The notes below the pieces were generated by a model. That model was not told the DNA's origin. It did no database searches and worked only from the letters and a program-made list of their open reading frames with translations. From Trichomonas vaginalis G3 (Eukaryota; Parabasalia; Trichomonadida; Trichomonadidae), in contig NC_067207.1 in assembly GCF_026262505.1 (NCBI RefSeq), forward strand, positions 18,878,082 to 18,942,081: DNA of 64,000 bases, written 5' to 3'. This document shows positions 31,570 through 41,103 of this stretch, piece by piece. Every line of letters begins with the position of its first letter. Position 1 is the stretch's first letter. The translations under genes and the position numbers were made by a program.

Positions 31570-32056
31570 TAGTGCAAATGTTAATAGCAATGATGAAGCT
31601 GAAGCGGCTGCCTTACATTTCGCAATATATTATATAAGAAAAATGAAATTGTTGAAATACTTATTTCACATGGTACAAATGTGAATGATAAAAGTTCAAA
31701 AGGTATGACTACTCTTCAAACCGCAGTAGATAAAAATAGCAATCTTCTGCTTTCAGATGGTGCAAAATGTCGATGAAAAATTATCAAAGCAAAAGATATA
31801 AATAAATCGACTCCTCTTCATTATCTGGTAATCAAAGGAAATAAAGATATAGCTGTATGGTGCAAATATGAATGATAAAGATTTTAATGATCATACTCTT
31901 CTTCATTCTGCAGTAATTGAAAATAATTTAGAAATAACTAAATTTCTTGTTTCGCATGGTGCTAATATCAAAGCAAAAGACATGAATAGATTGTCCTCTG
32001 CTTTCCATTACATTTACAATGAAATTATAATGCTTTTCATTTCACATGGTCTCTGA
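31570..32056 (+). pseudogene. Ankyrin-repeat gene remnant
   Basis: Broken ankyrin repeats in several frames: SANVNSNDEAEAAALHFAI, then EILISHGTNVNDKSSKGMTTLQTAV, then MNDKDFNDHTLLHSAVIENN and KFLVSHGANIKAKDMNRLS. Stops and shifts occur between them. The wording is closest to the decayed tail at 25333-25817 (NDKSFKDMTPIHTAV), so both come from one expanded subfamily. Confidence 0.8.
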
Positions 32057-32344
32057 TACCACATTCAATATTAAGAGAAAATAATAAAGCATTAATCACT
32101 AATGAAAAAGATTCTTTTGTTTTATTGATAACTGTATTTGAACAATAATACAAAGGCGAGTATTTCGAAATTAAAACATTCCAATTATCAAACCAGCAAT
32201 ATATTGATAATTGATAAATAAATCGCCCGTATTAATTAATTCAGAAGCTTGTGAGAAAAATTATATTAGAATTCTCTAAAAAAAACTTCCGTGAGAATTC
32301 TTTTTTAGAATTCTTGAGATTTTAAATGAGAAATAAATAAAAGT

Positions 32345-34358
32345 GTTGTAAACAGAAATTCATCAAAAGTGACACCTCGGAAAAGCTAAAATATTGAATT
32401 TTTGGAACTTTTGATAGAGCACGTTTTTAAATATTAATTAAAGTAAATGTATATTTTGTAAAGATTCTTTTTAATAAAAAATAAAATTTTGAAGAAGAAC
32501 ACAAAATCTTCTGAAAAATAATATCACATAAACTCATATTATTTTCTAATATATAACTATTTTATATAAAAATCAAATTCAATGATCTTAAAAGCGAATG
32601 ATAAACCTCAAAATTTACGAATATAATGAGTGGGAATATAATGCTTATCTATCATAAAACCATATGAAATATCAATTTTTGCTTTACGCCTAATTTTTGA
32701 CGACAATTAGCAAAAAATGTTAAATGTTAACACTCAGTCCATTTGAATATGAAAAATAAAATTGACTTTGATTAAATGTTTTTATTTATCATGCAATTCT
32801 TCTTGCGACCAAAGATTTGAATAAAAGTTCAAAAAATAAGATAGCTTAAAAAATAATATACGGTAGTGTAATAAACAGAAATTCATCAAAAGTGACAGCT
32901 CTCAATTTTTTGACATTTGTAAATTCTAAATTGAATGAGAAAAATGAAATAATACTAAGCATAATACAATATTCTAGATTTAATTATAATTAGGAAAAAG
33001 TTAGTTTTGAGAGTACTTTTCATAGGCATATAGAATGAAATCTTCTGAAAAATAATATCACATAAACTCATATTATTTTCTAATATATAACTATTTTATA
33101 TAAAAATCAAATTCAATGATCTTAAAAGCGAATGATAAACCTCAAAATTTACGAATATAATGAGTGGGAATATAATGCTTATCTATCATAAAACCATATG
33201 AAATATCAATTTTATTTTTCATATTCAAATGGACTGAGTGTTAACATTTAACATTTTTTGCTAATTGTCGTCAAAAATTAGGCGTAAAGCAAAAATTGAT
33301 ATTTCATATGGTTTTATGATAGATAAGCATTATATTCCCACTCATTATATTCGTAAATTTTGAGGTTTATCCTTCGCTTTTAAGATCATTGAATTTAATT
33401 TTATATAAAATAGTTATATTAGAAAATAATATGAGTTTATGTGATATTATTTTTCAGAAGATTTTGTGTTCTTCTTCAAAATTTTATTTTTTTATTAAAA
33501 AGAATCTTTACAAAATATACATTTACTTTAATTAATATTTAAAAACGTGCTCTATCAAAAGTTCCAAAAATTCAATATTTTAGCTTTTCTGAGGTGTCAC
33601 TTTTGATGAATTTCTGTTTACAACAGTAGTGTTTACTAATAGATGAATAGTATATAAATTCTATTAAAATGGATTTGATCCAAAAAAATATATAAAATTT
33701 GATCATAAATAAAATCGTTTTAAATTACTTCTTCATTTAAATTATAACAATTATTTTTGGTTTTATATTTTTTTGGATCAAATCCATTTTAATAGAATTT
33801 ATATACTATTCATCTATTAGTAAACACTACCGTATATTATTTTTTAAGCTATCTTATTTTTTGAACTTTTATTCAAATCTTTGGTCGCAAGAAGAATTGC
33901 ATGATAAATAAAAACATTTAATCAAAGTCAATTTTATTTTCATATTCAAATGGACTGGGTGTTAACATTTAACATTTTTTGCTAATTGTCGTCAAAAATT
34001 AGGCGTAAAGCAAAAATTGATATTTCATATGGTTTTATGATAGATAAGCATTATATTCCCACTCATTATATTCGTAAATTTTGAGGTTTATCATTCGCTT
34101 TTAAGATCATTGAATTTGATTTTTATATAAAATAGTTATATATTAGAAAATAATATGAGTTTATGTGATATTATTTTTCAGAAGATTTCATTCTATATGC
34201 CTATGAAAAGTACTCTCAAAACTAACTTTTTCCTAATTATAATTAAATCTAGAATATTGTATTATGCTTAGTATTATTTCATTTTTCTCATTCAATTTAG
34301 AATTTACAAATGTCAAAAAATTGAGAGCTGTCACTTTTGATGAATTTCTGTTTATTAC
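32345..34358. mobile_element. Long-inverted-repeat (foldback) DNA element, outer copy
   Basis: The left end starts GTTGTAAACAGAAATTCATC and the right end is the inverse of GTAATAAACAGAAATTCATC. Several hundred bases inside the two ends pair as inverted arms: 32504-32740 with 33945-34187, and 32743-32870 with 33826-33945. The centre is a near-perfect hairpin (33629-33705 with 33755-33830). Without the inner insert it would be about 1.26 kb and almost wholly palindromic. There is no transposase, so it is non-autonomous; long arms like this occur in foldback and MULE-type elements. The two ends differ after the first 25 bases, so the element has a polarity. Confidence 0.85.
32868..33624. mobile_element. 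Inner, shorter copy of the same foldback family, reversed
   Basis: This 757-bp unit starts with the GTAATAAACAG type of end and finishes with the inverse of the GTTGTAAACAG type, so it is reversed relative to the outer copy. It keeps both ends and the neighbouring arm but has lost the central third. The outer copy is interrupted exactly at its arm/hairpin boundary, and GTAGTGT occurs on both sides of the insert, consistent with a target duplication of about 7-8 bp. Confidence 0.8.
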
Positions 34359-34549
34359 AAAAGAATTTATATTAAGGCTGCACTTACGCCCATTGGACTT
34401 TAATTCAAATTTTTGACAACCGGCGTGAAGCGTCATTGAAGATTAACCTTAAACATCCGAATTGAATACCCTGTCATAGGAGCGTAAGTACACTTTTTTT
34501 GTAAAATTATGTACGTTAAGCAGAATCATTTTTTAAAAAATCTTCAAGA

Positions 34550-34966
34550 ATGAGTAATCTTCAAGAAAGCGAGCAAGAAGTATTAGAGAGTATTGGTAAA
34601 GATGTATTGGAGAGCTGGTCAAATGAAAATATTAAACCTCTTTATCCAGATAACGGAAATGATTCTGTTCATCAGTTAATTGCAATGCTTTCAACACCAA
34701 AAAATGATCTTCCAGACAACTGGCAAGAAAAATTCAGAAAGATTGTTGATAGTTTAAGTCCGATTGATTTCGCAATTTATGGTAAAAACATTTCGTACTT
34801 CCTATTATCTAATACAAGGACCAAGAACAATGGGGACTATCAAATCCGTCATAAATCACATAAAAAACATTCAGATTATTATCAGATGAAGGCTCTTGCA
34901 GCCAAAAGGTATAAGAAGCTAGATATACCGCCTAGAAACTTCCCAGAATGGCTTCCTACAATCTAA
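34550..34966 (+). CDS. Small unknown protein, trichomonad-type
   Basis: The 138-residue protein is hydrophilic with no signal or membrane segment: MSNLQESEQEVLESIGKDVL, then WQEKFRKIVDSLSPIDFAIYGKNISYFL, a Lys/His-rich part (RHKSHKKHSDYYQM) and LDIPPRNFPEWLPTI. I do not recognise the family. It is probably real because a decayed relative lies at 28543-28680, the frame is intact, and TCATTTTTT, an initiator-like motif, precedes the ATG. Both copies lie downstream of ankyrin sequence, hinting at a duplicated two-gene unit. Confidence 0.6.
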   Translation: MSNLQESEQEVLESIGKDVLESWSNENIKPLYPDNGNDSVHQLIAMLSTPKNDLPDNWQEKFRKIVDSLSPIDFAIYGKNISYFLLSNTRTKNNGDYQIRHKSHKKHSDYYQMKALAAKRYKKLDIPPRNFPEWLPTI

Positions 34967-35179
34967 TTCTTGAATATTAATCAATTTTTACTTGTTTGAT
35001 ATTAAAAATCTGTTTTATACGAGCTTATTGTTACGAGAAATTTTGTTTGTCTGTATTCGGTCATTATATATTCAGTCACTAATTTTGATTTCAATAAAAA
35101 TAATCGTTCTAAAAAACCGCCAATCAATAATCTTTTGTTTTTCTCTTTTTTTATACGTTTTCTTCAATGGTCTCATGCA

Positions 35180-38100
35180 ATGCATGATGCTAGAGGCTAC
35201 TTTGACTCCAAAACACTATATTCTGCGTCAGAATTTCATAAATTTGATTATAAAATTTCACAAAATTCGACCAAATATAAGTATTATATAGCAGAAATAC
35301 CATTGACAATACCACAGAAGACATTGAAATGCTCGTCAGTATCAGAATTCCCGCATTTATACACATATCAACTAAATGTTCAAAAATCGCAAGAAGAAAT
35401 TTATTACGTTGATAATTTCTTTGGTAGCACATATCTCAAAACGAGGTTTGGCAAGAAAATAACGTCAGATATATCAAAAGCCAGTCATTTTCTAACAAAC
35501 AAGAAATACAACAATCTTACAGAAGTAGAATTCACAGGTGAGCTTCCGGAATATTACATAACCTACGTGTATGGTCCAGCAGACCGTATTCATGCAAATC
35601 TTTGTACTTCTGTTCATATGTTCAGATTTTATTACTTTGCATACTGCAACATCATAATATTCACACTTGTATTAATATCATTTCTAATCGTTCGAAAATT
35701 AACTTTTGGAATTCCTCAAGTTTATTTTGTCACGAGGAGAGGCGTTTACCTTACAAGGAAGCCAGAAAAAGAAGCAGGAGCATTATCCAAATTCGTAATG
35801 ACTGTTAATCCTTCGATTTTACCTACATCTTTCAATCCAAAATCAAAATCTGACCCAGAACTTCGTTTTGTCGTAATAAAAAGCGGTTTTGTATACATAG
35901 CGTGTGAATTACAGGCCCTTAGAATGGACCACAATATCGTACAAGACTTCCAAACTGCTGCAGGTTTCATTCACAACGAAGAGAACAAAGATGGACTTCC
36001 AATCAACTGCCAGATGCGAAGAACTACAAAAGGAGACCCTGTTTTAGAGGTTAAAGCTAAACTTTACGGAAGAGATTGTTCAATTTTACTACATCCTGAA
36101 CAAAACAATTTATTACCATGTGGCGAACATCGATTACTATCTACATCAATACAAAGTATCTACAGTGATATAATTTACGACATTTTGGTGTCAAATGGAA
36201 ATTCCCCGTTAAATAAGCAATGGGGCAAATCATTTATATCCAAACTGGACGCCTTAGTTGTCGGTTTATTCAGTATTACTGATAAAATCGACGTAATCCA
36301 TCTCGCCGGCCAATCAAAAGAATATGAAGACGAAATGTTGAACTTTGTTCAGAAATTGAAGCTTCCAGACCACGCATCCATCAAAACTATGTCCGTTACA
36401 ACAGGAAAATTGTATATAAGTGGCACAGTTGTCTCATTATTTAATCAAAATATTTCAATGTTCCTCGGAATCTCTCCAGAAAAAATGTTTTTGAGAGCTC
36501 AAGAAAGTATGTGGCTCGAATTCGCTACAATTTTCATTACTTTCTTCAGAATTGTGGATTCAAATTCTGTCAGGACGAGATTTTTAAGATTACATAATCT
36601 TTACAAGGCAACAGGCAAGCACTGCATCTTAGAGACCATGGATTCCAAGATTATCCATACTTTTGGCAAGGAATCAATAATTACAGGCAAAGATCAGTTC
36701 GAATCCATCAGAGATAACACCGAATACCTTCTAAAAAGAAGTAACAAGACAGAACTGTTCATGAGGCTTGGAAATGACTGGAATTGGTTTAATGTAAGAG
36801 CTGTCAGATGTTTTGACCAAGTTATGAACAATTATATCAATTCATATCTCATTACTGATATGTCAAATGTTCTTCAGGCCGAAACTAACTTCAGAATGAA
36901 GAGAAAGGAGAAATTTGATATGTTAAGGTTAATGAAGTTACAAAGATTCGGCTACACGTCGATACCACCTTTCACGGACTATACAATCTCCCGGCTACTC
37001 GGTTATGAGACTCCAAGGAAGCTAATGAATTTATTGCATCCAGATGACATAAGGAAGATCAAGCTTGGGACACCAATATCCATTGTGAGAGCTTTGTCCT
37101 CCAATGGTACATATTCGACCTATTTCATGGTCCATTCTAAAGAATACGACGAATCTGGATTTATCTTCCCTTTCCCTCAGTTTGATTCGATCAACCAGAG
37201 GTTCGCCAGTGAAGATGATTTTACTACATTCCCATCCGAAAGCAAGAGGTTCGCATTCTTTGTTATTGATCCAATTTCAAAAAGAATCGTTTCTTTTGTC
37301 GGAATCCCATCGATCATCAACCATTTCAAGTCTATCCCTCAACCTCATGCCAAGGACATCTATACTCTCGTCCATCATGACAGTCGACAGCAATATGACG
37401 TTGCATTCCAAAATCTTCTCAGTGGAACCTCGAAAGTCGAGAAATTGGATGTCTTATTCGAATACTATGACATTGGTTTCTCCCATTCCCGTATTTCCAT
37501 GGAGATGACCTCTTCAGATTTGATTTTAATTTATGTCTTCAACAATTCCAAAGAAGCACAGATCGAAGCGACCTTCAACGACCTCAGTTCCACAGTAGAT
37601 ACCGCTCTAAGGTATACTAACGTCGTATCCTTCACTTTCATGAACAATCATGATCATCAGTTCATTTTAACACGTCCTCCCGAGAAATGCCACACGATAA
37701 CAATAAACTGGAGCTTCATAGAGCACAACATTTCTATTGACGACCAGCCGAACATCATCAAACAGTTCAAAGCCGCTTTGGAAGAAGGAAAACAAATTGA
37801 ACTGGAAGTAACGATGATTTTCGACAGAATGAAGCATTACACGATTCGTGGCTTCAGAACAGAGTCCGGAAAAGTCATTGGCATTCTCTTGGATCGCACA
37901 GAATTGTTCTCAATGTTCAACCAAATTGAGCAACAAACGAAACGCGCTGATGAAGCAAACAACGCTAAATCCAGGTACTTGGCGAACATGTCACATGAAA
38001 TACGAACACCTCTCAACGGAATGAATGGTTTGTTGGAGTTGTTGGATGGTACAGAACTCGCTAAAAACAATTCCGAAATATTGAAATGCATCAGAACAAG

Positions 38101-39442
38101 TTTTGTCAAATTATTGGAATTGTTGAATGATACATTGGACATTGCAAAGATCGATCAGAACTGCATGATTCCAGAAGATGTTCCATTCAATACTTTCGAT
38201 CTTGCACTAAGTGTTACACAAGGATTTGAACAGAGAGCAATTGATTCTGGTGTTGAATTACGCGTTGAAATCATTCCAGGAACACCATCGATGTATCGCG
38301 GAGAACCACATTTTCTCGCGAGAATCATGAACAATTTGATCTCGAATGCAATCAGATGCACGGAAAGAGGATACGTAAATGCAACTCTTTCCCAAGTCCT
38401 TCCTAAAGGAACACTGTTAGTAAGAGTTGAAGATTCTGGTTCTCACATAACTCCAGAAGAAAGATTGTCACTTTTTGATGCATTTGGCAGTTTGGGAAGT
38501 GGCAATTGCACTGTTAGATGCGAAGGAACTAGTTTGGCATTGGTCAAGAGATTGGTTGATTTGATTCGTGGCAAGATAAACGTCAAAGATAATGATGACG
38601 GAGTTGTTTTCGAAGTGGAATTGCCTTTCGAACCAATTTTGTGCACGTACATTCCAAGAAGAATGAAGAGATACGGTTGGGAGATGCTATTCTTGTGTCC
38701 TGAATGCGTAATACAAGGAACACCTGAATCCCACGCTTTCTTCACTGGAATGAATTTACTTTATGAACCATCAAAAGTGACAGATAAATTACTTGTTGTC
38801 ATTGCAAGAAATACACATCCACAATTGTCAATCGCCGTGGAATTGAAGAAGAAATACCCAAGAACAAGTATTATCTGCATAACAAGATTGACTCCGCCAG
38901 TTATCAAAGGAGATTTCATCGTTGTTCCGCAATCTCAATTTTGGCTTCACTTTTGTCAGTTTTTCCTCACAACATGCATGCACAAAGTTAGTAGGATTAA
39001 CGGGCCACATGATAACAGCAATGAGATGCAGCCGGATGAGACATACAAGATCTTGGTCGCTGAGGACACACCGATGAATCAGTTGGTCATTTCGAAATTG
39101 CTCGAAAAATTGAATGTCAAATTTGACATTGTTTCTAATGGCCAGGAAGCGCTCGAGAGACTCAAGAAGGAGCACTACAGTGTCATATTCATGGACCACC
39201 ACATGCCTGTGATGGATGGACCGACTGCAGCAAGAGAAATAAGAAGACAAGAAAAATTAAATTCTGACAAATACGGAATTCCGATTTTCGCTATGACTGC
39301 AAGTATTATGAAGGAAGATGAGGACGAATGCAGAGAATCAGGAATGAATCAGTTCGTAAGTAAGCCAATTTCGATACATAAGCTGCAACAGGCAATTAGA
39401 GACTCGTTGACATATCCTTACAACAAACAAGGTAATATGTAA
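35180..39442 (+). CDS. Membrane hybrid histidine kinase with receiver domain
   Basis: From the first in-frame ATG the protein has 1,420 residues; the frame is open upstream to 35003 without an ATG, so the start is uncertain. About 150 N-terminal residues come before one membrane helix (IIIFTLVLISFLIVRKL). A long PAS-like sensor region follows, with PAS-like stretches near TISRLLGYETPRKLMNLLHPDD and FIEHNISIDDQPNII. Near 37,960 is an H-box NMSHEIRTPLNGM with the phospho-His, then the N-box IMNNLISNAIRCTERG. The G1 box reads EDSGSHI instead of DxGxGI, and G2 reads GTSLALV instead of GTGLGLA. The C-terminus is a canonical receiver: LVAEDTPMNQ, phospho-Asp in IFMDHHMPVMDG, the MTAS Thr and SKP Lys. 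It should sense a signal and pass phosphate from His to Asp. Confidence 0.9.
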   Translation: MHDARGYFDSKTLYSASEFHKFDYKISQNSTKYKYYIAEIPLTIPQKTLKCSSVSEFPHLYTYQLNVQKSQEEIYYVDNFFGSTYLKTRFGKKITSDISKASHFLTNKKYNNLTEVEFTGELPEYYITYVYGPADRIHANLCTSVHMFRFYYFAYCNIIIFTLVLISFLIVRKLTFGIPQVYFVTRRGVYLTRKPEKEAGALSKFVMTVNPSILPTSFNPKSKSDPELRFVVIKSGFVYIACELQALRMDHNIVQDFQTAAGFIHNEENKDGLPINCQMRRTTKGDPVLEVKAKLYGRDCSILLHPEQNNLLPCGEHRLLSTSIQSIYSDIIYDILVSNGNSPLNKQWGKSFISKLDALVVGLFSITDKIDVIHLAGQSKEYEDEMLNFVQKLKLPDHASIKTMSVTTGKLYISGTVVSLFNQNISMFLGISPEKMFLRAQESMWLEFATIFITFFRIVDSNSVRTRFLRLHNLYKATGKHCILETMDSKIIHTFGKESIITGKDQFESIRDNTEYLLKRSNKTELFMRLGNDWNWFNVRAVRCFDQVMNNYINSYLITDMSNVLQAETNFRMKRKEKFDMLRLMKLQRFGYTSIPPFTDYTISRLLGYETPRKLMNLLHPDDIRKIKLGTPISIVRALSSNGTYSTYFMVHSKEYDESGFIFPFPQFDSINQRFASEDDFTTFPSESKRFAFFVIDPISKRIVSFVGIPSIINHFKSIPQPHAKDIYTLVHHDSRQQYDVAFQNLLSGTSKVEKLDVLFEYYDIGFSHSRISMEMTSSDLILIYVFNNSKEAQIEATFNDLSSTVDTALRYTNVVSFTFMNNHDHQFILTRPPEKCHTITINWSFIEHNISIDDQPNIIKQFKAALEEGKQIELEVTMIFDRMKHYTIRGFRTESGKVIGILLDRTELFSMFNQIEQQTKRADEANNAKSRYLANMSHEIRTPLNGMNGLLELLDGTELAKNNSEILKCIRTSFVKLLELLNDTLDIAKIDQNCMIPEDVPFNTFDLALSVTQGFEQRAIDSGVELRVEIIPGTPSMYRGEPHFLARIMNNLISNAIRCTERGYVNATLSQVLPKGTLLVRVEDSGSHITPEERLSLFDAFGSLGSGNCTVRCEGTSLALVKRLVDLIRGKINVKDNDDGVVFEVELPFEPILCTYIPRRMKRYGWEMLFLCPECVIQGTPESHAFFTGMNLLYEPSKVTDKLLVVIARNTHPQLSIAVELKKKYPRTSIICITRLTPPVIKGDFIVVPQSQFWLHFCQFFLTTCMHKVSRINGPHDNSNEMQPDETYKILVAEDTPMNQLVISKLLEKLNVKFDIVSNGQEALERLKKEHYSVIFMDHHMPVMDGPTAAREIRRQEKLNSDKYGIPIFAMTASIMKEDEDECRESGMNQFVSKPISIHKLQQAIRDSLTYPYNKQGNM

Positions 39443-40890
39443 TTGTTTTTTATTTATTTTTTTATTGTTTATTTGTTTATTATTTTTTTATTATTTAATT
39501 TATTTTTTTTCTTTAGTTATTATTTTGAATTTAAAAAATCTATATATATTTATTGAATCTTTTATGTTTTTAGTCTATTTCATTTATCAAATTATATTGA
39601 TTTTGCAATAATCAGTTCATAGCCTTTCCATATAGTATTTTTATGTGTAAGGCTGGAATTTTATGGTGTTTGTACAATCTGATGTTCTAACATTATAAAT
39701 ACCCTATAATTTTATGAATATGGCACTTTTCGTCGATTTTCAAAGAATTAAATCGCTTCTATCTCAATAACTAATAAACATATAAGATTTTTGAAAGTAT
39801 ATATATAGTGTACTACATCTCAAGATATTATTAATATGTATTAGAAAGAATAATATATTGGATTTTGATATCACAAAATGACTTTTCAATTTATTGTAGT
39901 TCCTCACAGAGTTGAGATTCTACAAAATTCTTTGCAGATAATTTATGAAGGGATGATAGACTAACGAACTATAGATACATGAATTGAAAATAAAAAAATC
40001 GATTAAATATGAACCTTCATAAACCGTTTAAGAACTTAAAAACTATTCTTTATTGTTTATTTTTGACGAAGTTTAATATGATTGTGGTTTTATTGGACAA
40101 TAATCGAGTAACGGAAAAAATAACATTTATCTATAAAGTGAAAATTTAGAGGTATATTTCGTAAGATATTTCCTCTCTGATTACAAGAACTATTGTGAGC
40201 TATCAATCTAATGAAAGAGAGCAGATTTGGCCGTAATGAAATGCAATACTTCGAAAATCAATGCAAAAAAGATTAATTTGTTAGAAACAATCGACTATGA
40301 CACTGAATTCTAAGAGCAAACGTTTACATTAGGATATTTTTGATCATTTCCAAATATTGCAAAATTGCATTTAAACAAGTTAAGGAGAATACTATATTAA
40401 CCGTGTTGTAAGGAAATATAACAATTTTAAAGATTTTGCGACAGAATTTGAAAAAATATGAAAATCAGATATATAAAAATTGAATAAAATAACATTATGA
40501 TGGAATATAAGTAGATGAGCTATTAATGCTGCTATGATTTAAAATTGAGTAGTAATGAAATAGAATTTCGATTAAAAAAATTAATGTAATCGTATGAAAG
40601 CTTTGATCCTAATAATTAATATTCGCAAATATTTTAACCTACTAATAAATTCTGATTATATTAAGATATTTTAAAAATGAGATTCCAAATTGAATGGTGA
40701 TGGAGATGAAAATTTTTAAAAATATAAATAAGAGGATAAATTGATTGAGATATTAACTAGTAAATATTTGAAAAAGTAAATTATTTGAAATCCTTTAAAA
40801 AAGTTACGGATAAAAGCTATATAAATAAAATGACTGGTGTGGTTGGTTAGCTTAATGTGTAATATCAAAAAGAATTAATGGGTGTTGTGA
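39443..40890. other. Long intergenic stretch with T-rich low complexity
   Basis: About 1.45 kb without a credible gene. It opens with a T/A-only low-complexity run (39446-39512) right after the kinase stop and is otherwise plain AT-rich DNA. Confidence 0.5.
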
Positions 40891-41055
40891 AGTGAGCAAC
40901 TTTGAGAAGAATCATTTGTGATTCTTGTCAAAGTTGAATCAAAGACAACAATTGATAGACAATTGTTGTCTTTGTGTTCGATAAACACGTGTTATTTATG
41001 AATATACACGTGTTTGTTGTTCACTGAGCAACTTTTAGAAGAATCATTTTGTAAT
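40891..41055. repeat. Left inverted arm, hairpin-rich
   Basis: GAGCAACTTTGAGAAGAATC and what follows (to about 41055) is repeated inverted at 45185-45375. The arm is itself built of palindromes: CAACTTTGAGAAGAATCA with TGATTCTTGTCAAAGTTG, AAAGACAACAATTG with CAATTGTTGTCTTT, and CACGTGT with ACACGTG. TTCACTGAGCAACTTT occurs again at its inner end. Confidence 0.85.
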
Positions 41056-41103
41056 ACTTTGAAACACAAAATAGCATATTATGCTTTTATTTATCTATAT
41101 GTG

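Noticed and set aside
34992-35291. A 99-residue hydrophobic frame overlapping the kinase start
   Set aside because: It has no codon or family support and runs into the kinase coding region in another frame; it is kept only as part of the uncertain-start note.
40838-40900. A tRNA-like stretch (GGTGTGGTTGGTTAGCTTAA)
   Set aside because: It resembles a D arm, but no acceptor, anticodon or T arm can be folded around it.
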